In this document: one piece after another, positions 1 through 14,500 of the stretch
Numbering within the stretch: position 1 is the first letter of the stretch
How the letters are laid out: each line of letters begins with the position of its first letter
Assembly (NCBI GenBank): GCA_965153455.1
Contig: OZ234502.1
Coordinates: 2,087,267-2,151,266, forward strand
DNA: 64,000 nt
Direction of reading: 5' to 3'
Origin: Sphagnum compactum
Lineage: Eukaryota; Bryophyta; Sphagnopsida; Sphagnales
The notes under the pieces: model-generated
Told to the model about the DNA's origin: nothing
Database searches by the model: none
What the model saw: only the letters and a program-made list of their open reading frames with translations
Translations under genes and position numbers: made by a program

Positions 1-2129
1 CAATATGTTTAGTGTAATTTAGGCCCCATGAGACACAATCTTTTTTTAAGGATTTTATGATGTACCAAAATGATGATCATCCAGAAAATAAAATCACCAA
101 ATTTTAGGTACATGTTTATATACCAAATATGAAAGTAAAATTTTAAAAAACAAAATCCTATTATATTCTTGGCTACCTATTGGAACTTATGATGAAAATT
201 TTGCAAATTTGGTGAATTTTGGCCATTTTTCCATGAAAAATCCTTTACATAGGTAAAAAATCATATCTTTCAAATTGAAATTTGGCAAAAGTTTGCAAAT
301 ACAAAAAACACACAAACACTTACCCAATTGTTTAACCTCCAATTTCACAAAGCACAAGAATCAAATTTAAGTACTCAAACATTTTTTCACCAAAATACTA
401 GATGCAACAACCAAGAATAGCAAGGAGATTGTGGAAGATGGTTTGCATCAACTTCACACAAATGGAAATAAAAAAATGACACACCAAGGTCCAATAGCAA
501 AACATGAAAGAACAATATCTCAAGCGATGAGACAAAAAAATTCACAATATGATTTCTAAACATGAAATATAAGTAATATTTACAACTATTATTGACTCCT
601 AGTATTGGCATGATTGCACTTACATTGATAATCTAGCATAACTTTTTAATTGAGATTTTAAATCAAATATTATGAATTGAATCTAATCATGTGCCAAAGC
701 AATGAACAATTCAACTCAACAAATTGAAATGTTTTTTGAGTTGTCACTTAATCACAAATTGACATAGATACCATGAATTGTCAATGTCTATGTACACCAC
801 AAAATGATCCAATTTTTTTATATTTGTAATCTTTTACATTAAAATTGCTAAATTATTTGTTCACGTCAAAATTATAATGGCTCAAACACAATGAATCAAT
901 ATTCTTCCAAAGTGATAAAAATGTATATATAATTTGTGCACATGATAAACATCACGATACATGTCCCCAATCATCTTAATTACAACATTATGCAAACTTC
1001 AAAACTAGATTACACTTAGAATTTCAAATAAAGAAGACCAAATTGGTTAATCTTTGCACCAATAATTATGTGACACACAAGAATTTGTTAAATGGTGCAA
1101 ATGAGATCTTTCAAGGCTCAAATACATCACCTAATTCACAAGAAGTTGGATGGATATTATTTAAGTATCCCTATAGCAATCAATTTTCAAGAATGAAAAA
1201 AATGCACTTTCGTGAATATGAACTACATCCTACATCCTACATGGACCCCAATGTATAGAATACATATGCATAGATGTCCAAATTGACTTAAATTCTATCC
1301 ATATTATAACAAGGTCACAATTTTTTGTTCAATTGACCAATTTTTTGGTATACAACATATACCATACATTGAATGCAAAGAATAACACTTGATTACTTGG
1401 CACTCAATCTTATTGCAGTCTATAAACACAAATTGACATATAGAACATTTCCTCATATTACCAAAAACAAAATCTATTTTATTTCTAATCTTTACCTTCC
1501 ACCTCTTTCAAACTTTGGTCTCAAATGTTGCCATAGAAATGCACCAATTACGAACACCCACAAAATGGAACATTCTCATCCCTAGTCCACATATATTTTA
1601 TAATCCACATGTTCTTATTAATTTGAATTTTCTCAATACAAGACCATTTTCCTTAGGTAAAAATGAGGGTTTTGGATTACAATATCAAAGCATCTCACAT
1701 AATATGTTTCAATGAAATGCACATCAACTCACAAACATCAAATATTGCATTGTTCATTTGTCTAACATAACATTCAAATGCATTTAGTGTTATAAATCGG
1801 TGAACTGGTGCCATGAATATAAACAACCATTTCACAACAGTATCATCTCACATGACATTTACCACTTTGGGTGTTGAACACATAACACATTCGACACAAA
1901 TACAAGAAAAGTCATTTATGTAGTAGCCATGAAAACATTCAACATCATAATTCATCATCAAAAGTTTTTGGACCTAATGTCAACATCTTGTCCAATGATA
2001 ATAATTTGTGACTTCAGCATTGACATGCCTATCAAAACTTGACACAACCAGATGAATTTCAAAAGTTCAATGTAAGGGTCCCATCAACAGTCCTATCTGC
2101 AGCTCACGGGAAATATACAGGCTTGGTCA
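1..2129. other. AT-rich intergenic region without recognised gene
   Basis: This stretch is strongly AT-rich and holds only short chance reading frames on either strand. None shows a recognisable domain, a codon-use signal or a plausible splice context. It lies downstream of the proteasome gene, which reads on the minus strand and stops at 2130. No tRNA, long inverted repeat or long tandem repeat was recognised by eye. It is probably decayed repeat DNA. Confidence 0.6.
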
Positions 2130-5100
2130 CTAGTCAGCATCCATGCCCTCATCCTCATCTAAGGCATCCTTTGCAGCCTTGGCAGCAACCTTGGCTTCTT
2201 CTAGCAAATCTGCTGGGACCTGCAAATCCACAAGACTGGCTCTGGTGATCAGATATACAATACAAAGGAACAAGACCAAAGGTTGGGAAAATTTAACAAG
2301 TATCAGTGGTTGCAAAGAGAAGCTCCAACCAGAAATGGAAGGTAACCAAACAAACGTTCTCAGTTCTGGCCAAACCAAAACAAGCATGACAAGAACAAGA
2401 ATGGTTGTAACCATTTGAGTGTTACAAACTATCAGACCATTACTTCATTATGGCGGTGACTTAGTCCCCACTGACTTCAACAGCTCCCAGCAGTAGTGTA
2501 GATAAATATATAGTAATCTGGTCAGAAATTCAGGCAAACACTTGCACAAAAATCTCTGTCCTGAGTTTCCTGGAGAAACAGAAAGACCTAGTCATGATAT
2601 CGGCTAGGAATCAAGAGGTAGCTATCAAGAAGTCATATACATGGATGGAGAAAACTCGACTACAACAGTTGGAAGTTGGAAGGTATGCTACATAAATTCC
2701 AAGCAAGCAAAAAAACACACAACAAGAATGAGTGGTCATAACCTTGTGAGTCAGTCACAAAGTATCAGACAGTCACCTTCATCATGAATGTCAGTGACTA
2801 GCTGCCAATAGTCACCACTGACTTCATTAGCTCTCAATGGTTGCACTAAGCATTAATAATCTGCATCTGAGCCAAAGGCATAGACAGGCCTCTACAGAGG
2901 GTGGTCGCTGATGCCTCTGGCACCCTCTGAATTTTCTTTAACCTACGGGAAATGAGAACAAAACAAGATAAAGTATCCTGGAGGTAGCAGACAAACCCGT
3001 TGGTGCTGCTTGTTGCTCTCATCACAAACCCAGCTTAGTTCCAGTTCAAATGCCTTGTCTTTGGCCTCATCGTGTACTTCATAGATGCTGCAAGACAACA
3101 ATGTAGGACAAATTCCAGTATTGTTCAAAACCCACAAGCATGTCTTTGGCACAATGACATCAACATTGGTAGCTCTCTCTGCCTTGCCTAGTAGTAAGCA
3201 AGATACATTGCCTGCAAATTGGAATACTGAAGTACCAGGTACAAAAGGAGGCACATACATTTTGGCTACAGCAATGATGCCTTCTCGACACGTCATTTCC
3301 GAAAGCTTCAACTTCTCAATTGCACTGTCCTTTTACTCAAAACAAAACTCTTCACATCAATAAAGCTTCAGCCAAATAAAACAAGAGGCACCCATCTCTG
3401 CTTGCCAAAAACCTCAAAAATTCAAAGAAGGATGCATGCAGTATCGGTCAAGAAGCAAAACAATCATTACATGAAAATAAGGGAAGGAGACTACGTTTTG
3501 GCAGCTTGTCGCCCTTTACCAACTGCTGCTCCAAAATAGCGCTGCAACCATCAATCAGCCAACTGCCTCTTATCAATGCATCCAGTGACCTTGACAATTT
3601 TTACATAAGGTGTGAGGGAACTTCAAAGGAAGAGACTTCGTGTTAAAATATGATATGAATCCTTGAAAGGGCCCTCAACCCTTGTGACCATGACACAACT
3701 TGTCCAAGTACATCAGCAATATGAGTAACAAATGAAAAGCTCATGTTAAATGTTGGCCACTACAATTTCTTCAAGAGTGTAGGCCCCACATGGTACTAAA
3801 CCTGTCAAAGCCAGTCTTGAGGGTTCAGAGTTACCAAAGAGAATTCAGGCCAAATTGCCACAAGCGCTCATGCACAGCTGACAAGAATCTGTTTACAGGG
3901 GGTTGACTGTTTATATGAAGGCTAGCACTTAAATCTAGAGCTTCTGAAGGTAAAAACAACTGGTGAGATGGGTGATCAAATATAGGACTAAAAATACAAG
4001 ATATTCAAGGGTGAGTGACAGATATGAGCATTAATCATGTAAGACCCTGCTGCACTAATAACCCTTATGTACTTCATAATCCCACTTAGATTTGAATCAC
4101 AAACAGTGTGCCACTGCCATAAAAAAAGATAAACAACCAGAAAAAAGATAAAGACCTCAAACCACATTTTCCCATGTCTAAAACTCAAAAGAGAGGAGAG
4201 AGCATTAGCATCATCAGAGAAGGTTGGAGGTGTGAGCATACATAAGCAACACCAGAGGGCTCAATCATATACAATTGAGGGCCATCTCTGTCGTAACCTC
4301 CTAGAATTGCTGCTGATCCAAAAGGTCTGCATTTACATGAAAATAATAATGAGGCATCCTCCAAGCACATGAACACATTTGAAGACATCATTCTAACACC
4401 AGAAAACATTGTGGGAAATCCCATCTTGATTGCAATTCTTAGTTTTGTACCCTCTAGTCTCATGATCCTCAGCAGTCTCTGAGAGCCCATTTGTGCACAG
4501 GGAAGCAAATGCAGTTCCATGAACTTTTCCACAGACTAGAGAAAACAGGAGGAAGTCAAACCTGAGCCACCAGTAGAGAGTGCAGAGATGCACATAGTGA
4601 GCTACACGATCACATAGTTCCTTAATCGGAATATCCTCACCATAAAAGCTGCAGCAATACAAATACCCGACATCAGATCAAATCTCAAGAAAACATAATA
4701 CTAGACAGTGAGCAAAACAAGACCACAACACAGAATTGAGGAACATTGTGAATACTAACAACACCCATGTGCATGTTCAGGGACCTTCAACAGCAACATG
4801 TATGGTATTGACCACATACCATAAAATCCCCAAGAGGAAAAAAACTGGCTCATTCCTAGAAAACTCAGAAGATGAGAAAACATTTCCACATATAAATATC
4901 CAAACTAAAGAGGCACAAGTATTCAAGTTATAGCAGCAGTGTGGCTCAACAGGTTCATGCACAACTACACTCACCTGAGATATTGTGAGGCCTCAGAGCG
5001 TGCCCGTCCAACAATCTGCCTGCCATCAGCAGCTAATCCTGCTACTGCCTGTATAAACCTCAGCAACCAAAACCATGCTGTCAAAGGAGTCAAGTATGTC

Positions 5101-6062
5101 AATCTGCACAGTCCCCCAGATTACAACTCCATCCTCAACCTACAACAGTGCATATGGCCATTCTTCTCTTGTTGCCATATCTCAACCATGGAGAACCATG
5201 GCAAAACATACCTTGCTCTTGAACAGAAAGATTTGACAGCAAAAGCTCGTGAAATAAGCATATAATCTGCCAGTCACCTGAATTGCATGAGGGCTTACCA
5301 TGCCTGCATGCTTGTGTACAGCATGAATTCTTCGGTTAGAGCCTTCCAAGAGCATCTTTGATGGAATTAACTTCTCCACTCCCTGCAACAAATACCCCAA
5401 AAAGTCATGCAATTTGAGAAACTTTACTTGTCAAACCTTGGAAAAAATCTCAAATTGTCCACAAGAAACCACTGCAATCGATCATAGCAACAAGAAAAAA
5501 GAGACAAACTATACCAGCACAACACCATCTTTGCACTTGATGCCCACAACAGTTCTGCAAACAACAACAAAAACAAATGTTCAGCCTTTCTTCCCCTGAT
5601 AATCACTAGTACTCCAAAATTCTCCACAACAGTCATGAAGGACTCTTCTTTTTGACAAAGAAACTTCATGAAGTTCATAGCGACCAAATGAGTAGAGTAA
5701 CATTCCAATTGTCCCTTTCTCCCACTTCCTGCATGCTCATCATTAGCATGACCAGAAGACATGAAAGAAAGAGGATTGGCAGAGGAGGAGGAGGAGGAAC
5801 AGTGTTTCCAAGCTAATTTGAACAACTGGTTCAGAGAGAATTAGGCAGCCATAAGCTGGAATTGCCATCAACTAGAAACCCTAGCAGGTGAAAGAGGAGA
5901 GAAAGAATGACTAAGGAAAGCAAGTGAATGTACCCACTGTTGTCGATAGCTTTGTTGGCGTACTCGACTTGAAAGACACGGCCATCTGGTGAGAAAGTGG
6001 TCACCGAAAGGTCATACTGGTCATAGCAACACAAAATCCCACAGCTCCACAATTAGCCACAG

Positions 6063-6132
<70 letters not shown>

Positions 6133-6611
6133 CCCCCAAAAGCCTAGTTTCTTCCACCCCGCCACAATGCTTGAACCACCATTGCAACAAGATCATATGG
6201 TTCTCAGTAACTACATACAGAAGCATTGAAGCTGCCTTTCACCTATGCAAAACAGCCGAATTCCCTCGATTTTCTACCGCAAGCAACCAACACAAGTGAT
6301 AGCTACATCAAAATCCCAAACCCTAACGAGTGCGATCAAGCTTCAAGACCACAGCAGCAATCGAGAACCGACAATCCGCCGAGATCAATGACTGGAGCTT
6401 CTGTAACGCAAGTTCCGCATCACATGTGGATCAGAGAAAATCGCAACGAGTAGATCGGAAGCACGAGTGTGGCTTTTCAAAAGCCGAAATTCCCAATATC
6501 GGGGGCAATACCAAAAGTCTTGCAATGCAAGGAAGGAAGAAAGAAGGAAATTAAAAATAGGGAAATTGGGAGGTGGTAGAAGAGCGCTACCCCAGTGCCA
6601 ATACTGCTCAT
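2130..6611 (-). CDS. PAG1: 20S proteasome subunit alpha type-3 (alpha-7, PAG1-like), 11 coding exons
   Basis: This is a structural alpha-ring subunit of the 20S proteasome core, acting in cytosol and nucleus in ubiquitin-dependent protein turnover. Minus-strand coding exons are 6611-6591, 6016-5934, 5554-5515, 5382-5299, 5048-4975, 4648-4562, 4326-4242, 3541-3495, 3324-3259, 3087-2997 and 2219-2130. All introns are GT-AG and phases fit, giving 768 nt and 255 aa, close to the usual 249-255. The protein starts MSSIGTG, then [20 protein letters not shown] (residues 8-27), the alpha-type N-terminal signature. Later motifs include [62 protein letters not shown] and [10 protein letters not shown]. 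The C-terminus is acidic ([12 protein letters not shown]), as expected for this subunit. The start is chosen because ATG at 6611 is the only one giving MSSIGTG with an adjoining donor. Alpha subunits carry no catalytic threonine. Intron 1 contains a (GA)n microsatellite. Exon structure is seen directly; function follows from family identity. Confidence 0.95.
6066..6129. repeat. (CT/GA)32 microsatellite in intron 1 of the proteasome gene
   Basis: An uninterrupted dinucleotide run of 64 bases reads TC on the plus strand and GA on the coding strand. It sits in the first intron, about 50 bases upstream of the acceptor of exon 2. Purine tracts this near an acceptor are unusual because the coding strand here is GA-rich and not pyrimidine-rich. 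Confidence 0.97.
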
Positions 6612-7080
6612 TGCTGCTAACGCCGACACACAAAACCAATTCGGTGAAGACGACGCAGATTAGAAAAAGGGAAGAGGACGCAGAGTAAACGCAACACACA
6701 AACACAAGACGAAAACGTTGAGCTCCAAACCCTAATCTGAAGACCTAATCCAGGTCTCAATCCACGGCTTGAAATACTCAGGATCTGAACGAGGTCTGAA
6801 AAGAAGCACCCAGGACGTGGGGTGCGCACTTCGGCAAAGGTGTAAAAACCAGTGTTGGGCGGTTCTGTGACTGTTATCAGACCGGTTATGTAGGTATATA
6901 ACCAGCAGTTCCCCGATTTTCTGAAACCCCCTTTCGTGGTACCTGCCCCTGAAACCGACTTGGAAAAAAAAAATCTAAAGGTCAAAGAACCTGGAAAAAA
7001 ACACCAGGAAAGAACCGCCGGTTCTTTCAGGGTTTTGAAATACCCGGAACTGGCAGTTTTTTGGGGGGGAGAACCTTTGG
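6612..7080 (-). promoter_or_regulatory. 5' leader and probable promoter region of the proteasome gene
   Basis: The region directly upstream (minus-strand sense) of the MSSIGTG start has a mixed composition that is richer in GC than the flanks, and then passes into AT-rich DNA past about 7080. No clear TATA box is identified. It contains a palindrome at 7009-7029 (arms GAAAGAACCG and CGGTTCTTTC around one base). A related motif occurs near 25600, so part of this tract may be a dispersed repeat. The transcription start is not determined. Confidence 0.4.
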
Positions 7081-8500
7081 TTTTTTTTTAAAAATACATA
7101 TGAAAATATGATGGTAAAAAAGAAAATATAATGGCCACCACACATATGAAAATACAATGATAAAAAAGAAAACATTATAACTTGTTTTCAGACATATACG
7201 AATAAAATATAAATATAACATAATAAATATAAGGAATATCATAACATTTATAAGGAATAAATATAAGGAATAAACATAACATATACGAATACCATAACTA
7301 TTGATAAAGTTGTCATAAATAAAGTTTGCTTGAATTCAAGTTGAGAATGTTGCTACCAAAACATTCCCCAAAGCTTGGCTTGGTTTAACTAGTTAGTCAT
7401 TCCTCTAAAAGACATGGTCGGCCTTGAAGACATGGTAGGCTTTCACTACTAACTACATGACAAGTTGTTGGTCAAGTTAACAATTTTCCTCCATAATTTG
7501 TCCTCAATCCAAATTGTGATTGCATCATGGTAACGAAGGCTATCAATAGTGTAAAATGGATGGGCATATACAAGGCATATATACATAGAAATGACTAGGT
7601 CCAAATGCTTTCACAACTTATTGTGAAGCTTTGTCTTCATAAAAGTTAAATTCTTGAAAGTTCTTTCATCCTCATGGACATCGTGATTTGCACCACTATA
7701 AATTCAACAATTTTCATGAATTTGTTAAACCTATCACACAAGGCATTGGTAAAAGATTTCATCCATAATCTTATATCATATTCAAATCCATTGGTTGGTC
7801 CATGGTCCATTGTGCATTAAATTTCATAGTTATTTTGAAAATGAAGACCATTAATCCAAAACGCTTAGATCTAACATTGTAAGTATTCATGCATGATTGG
7901 AGCCAAGTTTCCTTGGCTAGCAATAAAAAAAATTCAACAATGCCATGTGAATTGGGAAAATTTGGGCTCATGAACTCAGCCATGCTCCAACTTGTAAAAT
8001 AAAATTTTGATGCATTTTAAAGAAATCCTAGACATTGAAAAATTGTAGTAACTTGTTCGTATTCTCATAAACATTGATTCATTTTCAAATAGCATTTGAA
8101 ATCAAACTACAAATTGGACAAGTTCTTCTTCTTTTTTCTATTTAAAACCATATTGTAGTACATTCACTATCATTGTCTCAACCTATTATTGTGTACAAAT
8201 GTTCATTATTTGCATGGACAATCATTATGTTCAAATAAAACCAATCATACACACATTAAGGATCACTTAGCTAATTATTTCTTACTCCCATCATGTTTGA
8301 ATAAGTTGTTCAACTTGGGAGCCAAGAGTTTTTTTTTGCCTTCAATTTTATTATGCACTTCGCATCTAATTTGTTGCACCTCACCATATGTTCATACAAC
8401 AAATTTAGCCCATGGAGCTCGGTGTTCCACACATCTTCAAATACTTTCTTGCGAAGGACCTAAACAACTTGAAGCAATGTTTGCTAGCTAGAGGAAGGCA
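7081..8500 (-). mobile_element. Probable degraded hAT-type transposon remnant
   Basis: On the minus strand, about 8440-8290 translates to a BED-zinc-finger-like N-terminal stretch of hAT transposases. It has a CVEHRAPWAKFVV-like start, then GEVQQIRCEV, then EGKKKLLAPKLNNLFKHDG, with internal stops. Further along the same strand (7983-7771) another open stretch follows in order, but its match to a hAT body is not convincing. No terminal repeats or target duplication were found. The element is clearly non-coding today. The finger region is reasonably supported; the extent to 7081 is a guess. Confidence 0.4.
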
Positions 8501-11500
8501 ATGTTATATGAAAAACAAAAGAATGTGAAAAGAATCTCTTGAATCCAAAATTATAAGGGGGGAAGTAAGGACTTGCCATAGTTCCAATACCCACAATCTA
8601 TAAATCAAAGTGCAACAAGATTTTTTTTTAAACCCTAATTTAGTCAATTCAACTTGAATGAAACAACCATTGCTATCACTAACTTGCTAACCTTCTAAAG
8701 GCAATGAATCACAATGTACATAAATTTACAATGCACATGAATTGAGGAAAAAAAAGGATTTGAATTTGGTGTGGTGGTCAAACCTTGAGCAAATCTCTTG
8801 CAAATGCAAGTGTCATTCAAATCCTCCTTATTCTCCGTAGTGCTCAATAATCAATGTCCCATGTTATTCAGTGGTAGCTAGTAATTACACATTTACAATT
8901 ACAAGAAATAACCAACTACTAGGAATAAAACCCACCCACCCATCCAACAACCATGGCCCATTAGTGTGAATCATTGTTATGAACAATATCAAATAATTGA
9001 TGAACCTTAGTACATGCAAAATTTTGTTTTGCATAGAACACCAGAACATAGTTTTTATGACTAGAACATATTACGACTATGTTCCAAATTTAATCATGTA
9101 ATCATATGAATTAAAGTGCCTTATTTGGTTAGTTATAATGATGGTTACAAAACTAAATACAATATGACTAACTACTTCTAGTCATATATGTGACTACATG
9201 ATCAAAGTGCAACATAATTAAAGGTATAATATGATTACAAGATATAAAATCCCTTAAACCTTTCCGTTAAGATTTGACCAATTTCAATTTTGATCATTTA
9301 CATTAACTATATAGGTAGTTATGTAGATTAGGCTAAATTAGTAAACTAGGTGAAGCCACATTAGGTGCATGCTAGGGTAGTAGCCTAGGTAACATGTTTA
9401 GTTTAATTTAACATATTTACCTAGCTTAGTGTACATACCTAGGCTAAGTTAGGTGGGTAGGTAGTTAAAATACATATAGAGGCTAGTTCATTAGGCTAGG
9501 ATAGGCATTAATTAGTTCAATAAGTATTTAATATTTACCTAACCTAACATACTTACTAGCCTTGTGTACTTACCAACTAGCTTAATGTACTTACATAGGT
9601 TAGGTGCATAGGTAGTTAAACTAAACTAGGTAGGCAACTAAACTAACTATATAAACTAGTTGGTTATGTTAAGCTAAGTTAGGCATTGGTCGACGTAGGT
9701 AGGTTGGTAGGAAATACTAAATGGGTAAATGGTACTTACATACCTACAAGTTCTTTCCTATCTATTTACCTACATCCCACTTACCTATTACCTACTTTTT
9801 AACCTAATTAATAGTGCAAGAAGGTGTGAAATAAACACATATTTATAATAGGTTGACAAAATTTTAACATTTTATGAATGTGTGATGCATTGGATAAAGA
9901 CTTGGTTTCCCATTATGGAGATGAAAGGTTCAAGTCCTTATACATTCAACCTATACATGCCTAAGGGGATAACTTAGGTAGGGTAAGGTGGGTAGGTACA
10001 TTGGCATTAAGTAGCTTAAGCTAGGTTAGATAGTTAGGTCTAAGCTAATTGGCTAGGCTAGGTAGTTAGATTAAGGTAAATAAAAACCATGTGTCATGTC
10101 TATAGTTATATGTCCATCATGTGTGATCATATGTATAGTTGTATGTCTAGTCACATATGGAATTGTGTGTTCAACATGACCATAATTATAAAAGTCATAT
10201 GATCACATATACAATTAGATGATAAAAACAAATCCAATTCATTACATATCATGTAGTCATGTGTAATCATTAATGGATTACAAGTGTATTCATATGTGTA
10301 ATGATAAAATTAGGGTTTAAACAGTGTACAAATTTTCAAAGTCTTTACATAACTTAAAAGACAAGCAAAAGAACATGGTCTAAGGGGTCACCGATAGGCT
10401 CTAACAAGTGTTATTATTAAGCCCACTTGGAAAGTTGAAAAAAAATTCACATGACATCCATAGCAAAAATTCATTTAAAGTAATGAAAGTTCGAATTCAT
10501 AATGCACATGGATTTTGGAATGAAAAAAGGAAAAAACGAAGGGGACTCAAATCTAGTGTGGCCACCAAAAACCAAGCAAATGTTTTATTGGTGTTTGTCA
10601 TTCAAGCCCTCATGTGTGATGCTCCATAAGCAATGTTTCACTAATAGTTATATAATTCACTAATTAAAGGGATATTATCACTACCTTGAAAAATAATGAC
10701 AACATGATTTGAAAAATGAAATCACGTGTGGTGATGGAACCCTATTGGCAACAAGAGGAAAATGCAATTGTGAAAAGAAAAAGGGAGGTTGGTCTTGCAA
10801 AGTTGAAGTTTAAACTTGAACTTCAACTACAAGAATGGCTTGGATGGAACCGTCCCCTTTAACTCAAATCACCATGTGGGGTGACTATGGCCATAAAACC
10901 TAATAGGTTGGTGAGCCCTTGTTTTTATGGTGTGTTGATTTAATGAAAATCAATTTGCTTTCATGTTTTAAAACATAAAGGTAGACAACCTTTTTTCAAG
11001 TGGAAAATTGAAAACTTTTCAATTAAAAAAAACACTTACATCAACCAAAAGCAAAGGCCCATTCAAATCCAAGTTTAAATGATCATCCAATGACTTAATG
11101 AACCACATTGCATTAAACTCCCATATATGACTAAGAACAATTCCACCCATACTACATATCTAGGCCTACATCAATATTTCTCACATCCATTATTACTTCT
11201 TTACATATCCCAAGCCTCACCCATAAACTTGAAAATGAAATACCCCAAATAACAAAACAAATGAATCAATCGAATCATAGTAATGACATCCTATGCAAAT
11301 ATGTTGTCCCAAAACTAACTTAACCAAATGGCAAGTTTTTACTATTCTACATTCAAAACATGTTCTTATAATGTGTTGGTGGACTTATTATAAGGATCAT
11401 GACTCAATTTCCATGTGACCCATTATACAACTATTATTTTGTAAATGTTAGCATTCTCATGTCATTTGTGCCACTTACTGACTTATTAAATTTCATCACA

Positions 11501-14500
11501 AACTTATTAGGTTTCATAGGTTCATACAAAATCGCATGAATTTTGTGTTATGATAATATAAGTAATATTTGTATGTATTCAATATTCTAAATATTTAAAC
11601 AAATGAGACATTATTTTTGAATGACATATTTGAATGTAAATACTTAATATACAAAACTCACATAATTTTATGCAAAATTACATCACGATAATTGTATGGA
11701 TTTAGTTAAAATGTAGATCGTATGTATTTCACATCAAAACATCATAGTACAAAAAACACATCATTTATATAGAAGTAATATATATATTTTTCATGCCATT
11801 TTGCCACTTTGAAGCCCATAAATTTTGCAAAGACCTATTGTTTTATGATTTTCACATGGATTCTATTGAAATTTCGTAATAGTGAAAGTTTATGATGTTG
11901 AACCTTCAAATTTAGAGCACCACATTGTTTGGACATCAATGCTTCATCAAATTGTTGTTGTCCGATCTCATTGGATCATTTGCAACAAAAATCTTCTAAT
12001 TTAATAATTGTTTATTGCTTGGGAATGACCACATTTCCACACAAGAGGAAGCACTATAAACATACATATGACCAACAATATTGTTTGGCCCCATTCTATC
12101 AAGTCCCACTACCTCATTGTTGGAAGTGGAAGCTTTTAGTGTTGGAAATGGAAGCTTTAAGTGTTTTGACTCTTATGGCATCCACGTAAGGTTTTCAAAT
12201 TATGGTTGGTTCAGAAAACTTGCACTAGCACATGCGTGTAGGTCTCAAGGTTAATATAATGTAAGTCCATCAAATGCTCAAAACAAATTTCTGATCACAT
12301 TCCAAGGATTCTAGGGATTCCATCATATTCCATGGATTCTACAGATTCCAAGAATTCAACCCATGATTTCACCAATTGGGCTAATTAGGGGTTGAAGAAG
12401 CTATTGTGGCATTTGCATTTCCAGCTTTCTGGATTATAGTTGGATTCCTCGGTATCAAATTGTAAATTACCACATGGCAAGGAACAATGTTCCAGCTGTG
12501 ATTGATGGCCTTCTCCAGGGGCAGGCATTTACACTGCTTCACAACTTAGGGTTACAAACATTGCTCTTGTTTTCACAGCTAGGTGGATGTGATCCAATTT
12601 GATCTGCACTCACTTTCACAACCTGCAGCTAGTCCCCCGAGTCTGCAAAACCCCATCAAGAGATATCAAAGGGTTGCAAAGCTTGACTGCGGCAACTACC
12701 CCATTTGAAACAAACGACATTCAGTATTGGGACTTGAAGTATTGTCAATACAGGCCAATCAATGGAGCTGCAATCTTTGCAGTTGCTATCTAATCTTTTT
12801 TGTGATTTATCAACTTGGATAGTGCAGATTTGTCTTGTGCAGTACCTGATCATCTAGAATATTGTAACTCTCATGAGAATTGATTGAGATATGCCCATAC
12901 TTGATGATCATACATTATGGAGCTGTGATCAAGTATCTTTCTATGATCTGTTGGAGGCTTGTAAGCATTTATAAGCTACAAGTCTAGAACCAAGTGTTGG
13001 GATGCTCTTCTTGCTGCAGCTGGACATGACAAGAAGCATTTGATGGATCAGTTTAATGCTTATACCCCTAATGATCAATGAGGGAGCTTATAACTCCGCT
13101 GGACTCAAATGAATTTTCAAAACAAGTTTTCAAGTACTAATTTTCACAAGCTCCCTTGCTGCTCGCTTCACAACTAGTACGAATTCAAAAGCATGGTGAT
13201 CAACAAGGCCAGTAATTATTACAAGAAGGCAGAAATTCATGAGGGCTGCCAGCAACTGCTGTTGTTGCCATCAATATTACTAGGTGAAGCAGAATTAGCA
13301 GCTTCAAGCTCCAGCTGCTGCAACATGTTGTCTTTGCACATATGGGGATCATCTTAAGAAGCTTCAATTACTGCAGAAAACCCAAGGTTGCTACACAATA
13401 TTTTACCACCAGGATTTGCTGCTGGTGCTGTTGAGAATTGCTACACTTGTATCTAGCCATGAGCTATTGCAGATGAGTCATACTGCAATCTGTAAAATCC
13501 ACATAGCAAAAAGAACACTGCAAGTATACCAAAGTTTTGCAATGTTCTACAAACAATTTGAGGATTTGGACCACAATTTTTGCATCAATATTCGGTCTCT
13601 TTATTTTGGTTTGATGAGCTAGTTCAAGGAAGTTGTAATATGTCTCCCCGTCCAAATTCATGGATGAACTTATGCATGAACAACAAGCTACATAACAATG
13701 AATGAACTTTAGTCACAATATATGTTCATGGATTGTTCACCAATGTTATTTTCAAAACAATGTTGTAGCATTTGGTCACAAAACAAACACAACCCTCAAT
13801 TGCATGGTTAGTGTTGAGTGATGATCAACTCTCTTGAAATGTCATGAACATTGCCATCTTACAAATGTGGCATAAAATAATTAAGTACAAGACTAATAAC
13901 ATGTATTAACCAAAGAAGGCATATTAAAGTGTTTTAAATGATGCACGTTCAGATGTGCAAACATTAAAACAGGGCCCACCTAAGGTGTAACCAATGATTA
14001 ATCTTATATGTTGGATTAATTGATGCAAAACACCATTTATGAAAATTCAAATATCTACAGGAAAGTTTTTCCCCTCTTGATGATCTTGCAACAAAAAGGG
14101 GCTGCCACTTGTACAAAGGACTTTTTTGAACAAAAATGGCCCAAATAGAAGCCATTACAAATGCAATTTTCTATCACAGCAAAGAATGTACCAACATCAA
14201 TAGAGTCTTTGTCTAGGTTTCATAAAGTTGGAGAAGTTGGGGATCCCTGGAACTAACCTTCTTCATGGGAATAACTCAGTAAGAAAAACTGGAAAAGCTT
14301 TAGACTCAGAAAATAAGTTCCCAGAAAACCAAACTTGTATAAGAAGATCAAGAAGCTTAAGCTAGAAAGATGCACAATTCTAGTAGGTACCCGTTTGGAT
14401 ATCGACTACAAACTAGTGCTTACAAACTAGCTGACCACAGATGAAAAACATGCTATCTATCACAAAATTCAACCAAGAGCATAAATCTGAACATTTTGCC

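Noticed and set aside
9265-10085. Interstitial telomere repeat
   Set aside because: The words are TAGGTAGG/GGTTAGG mixtures and not tandem TTTAGGG, with no fixed period.
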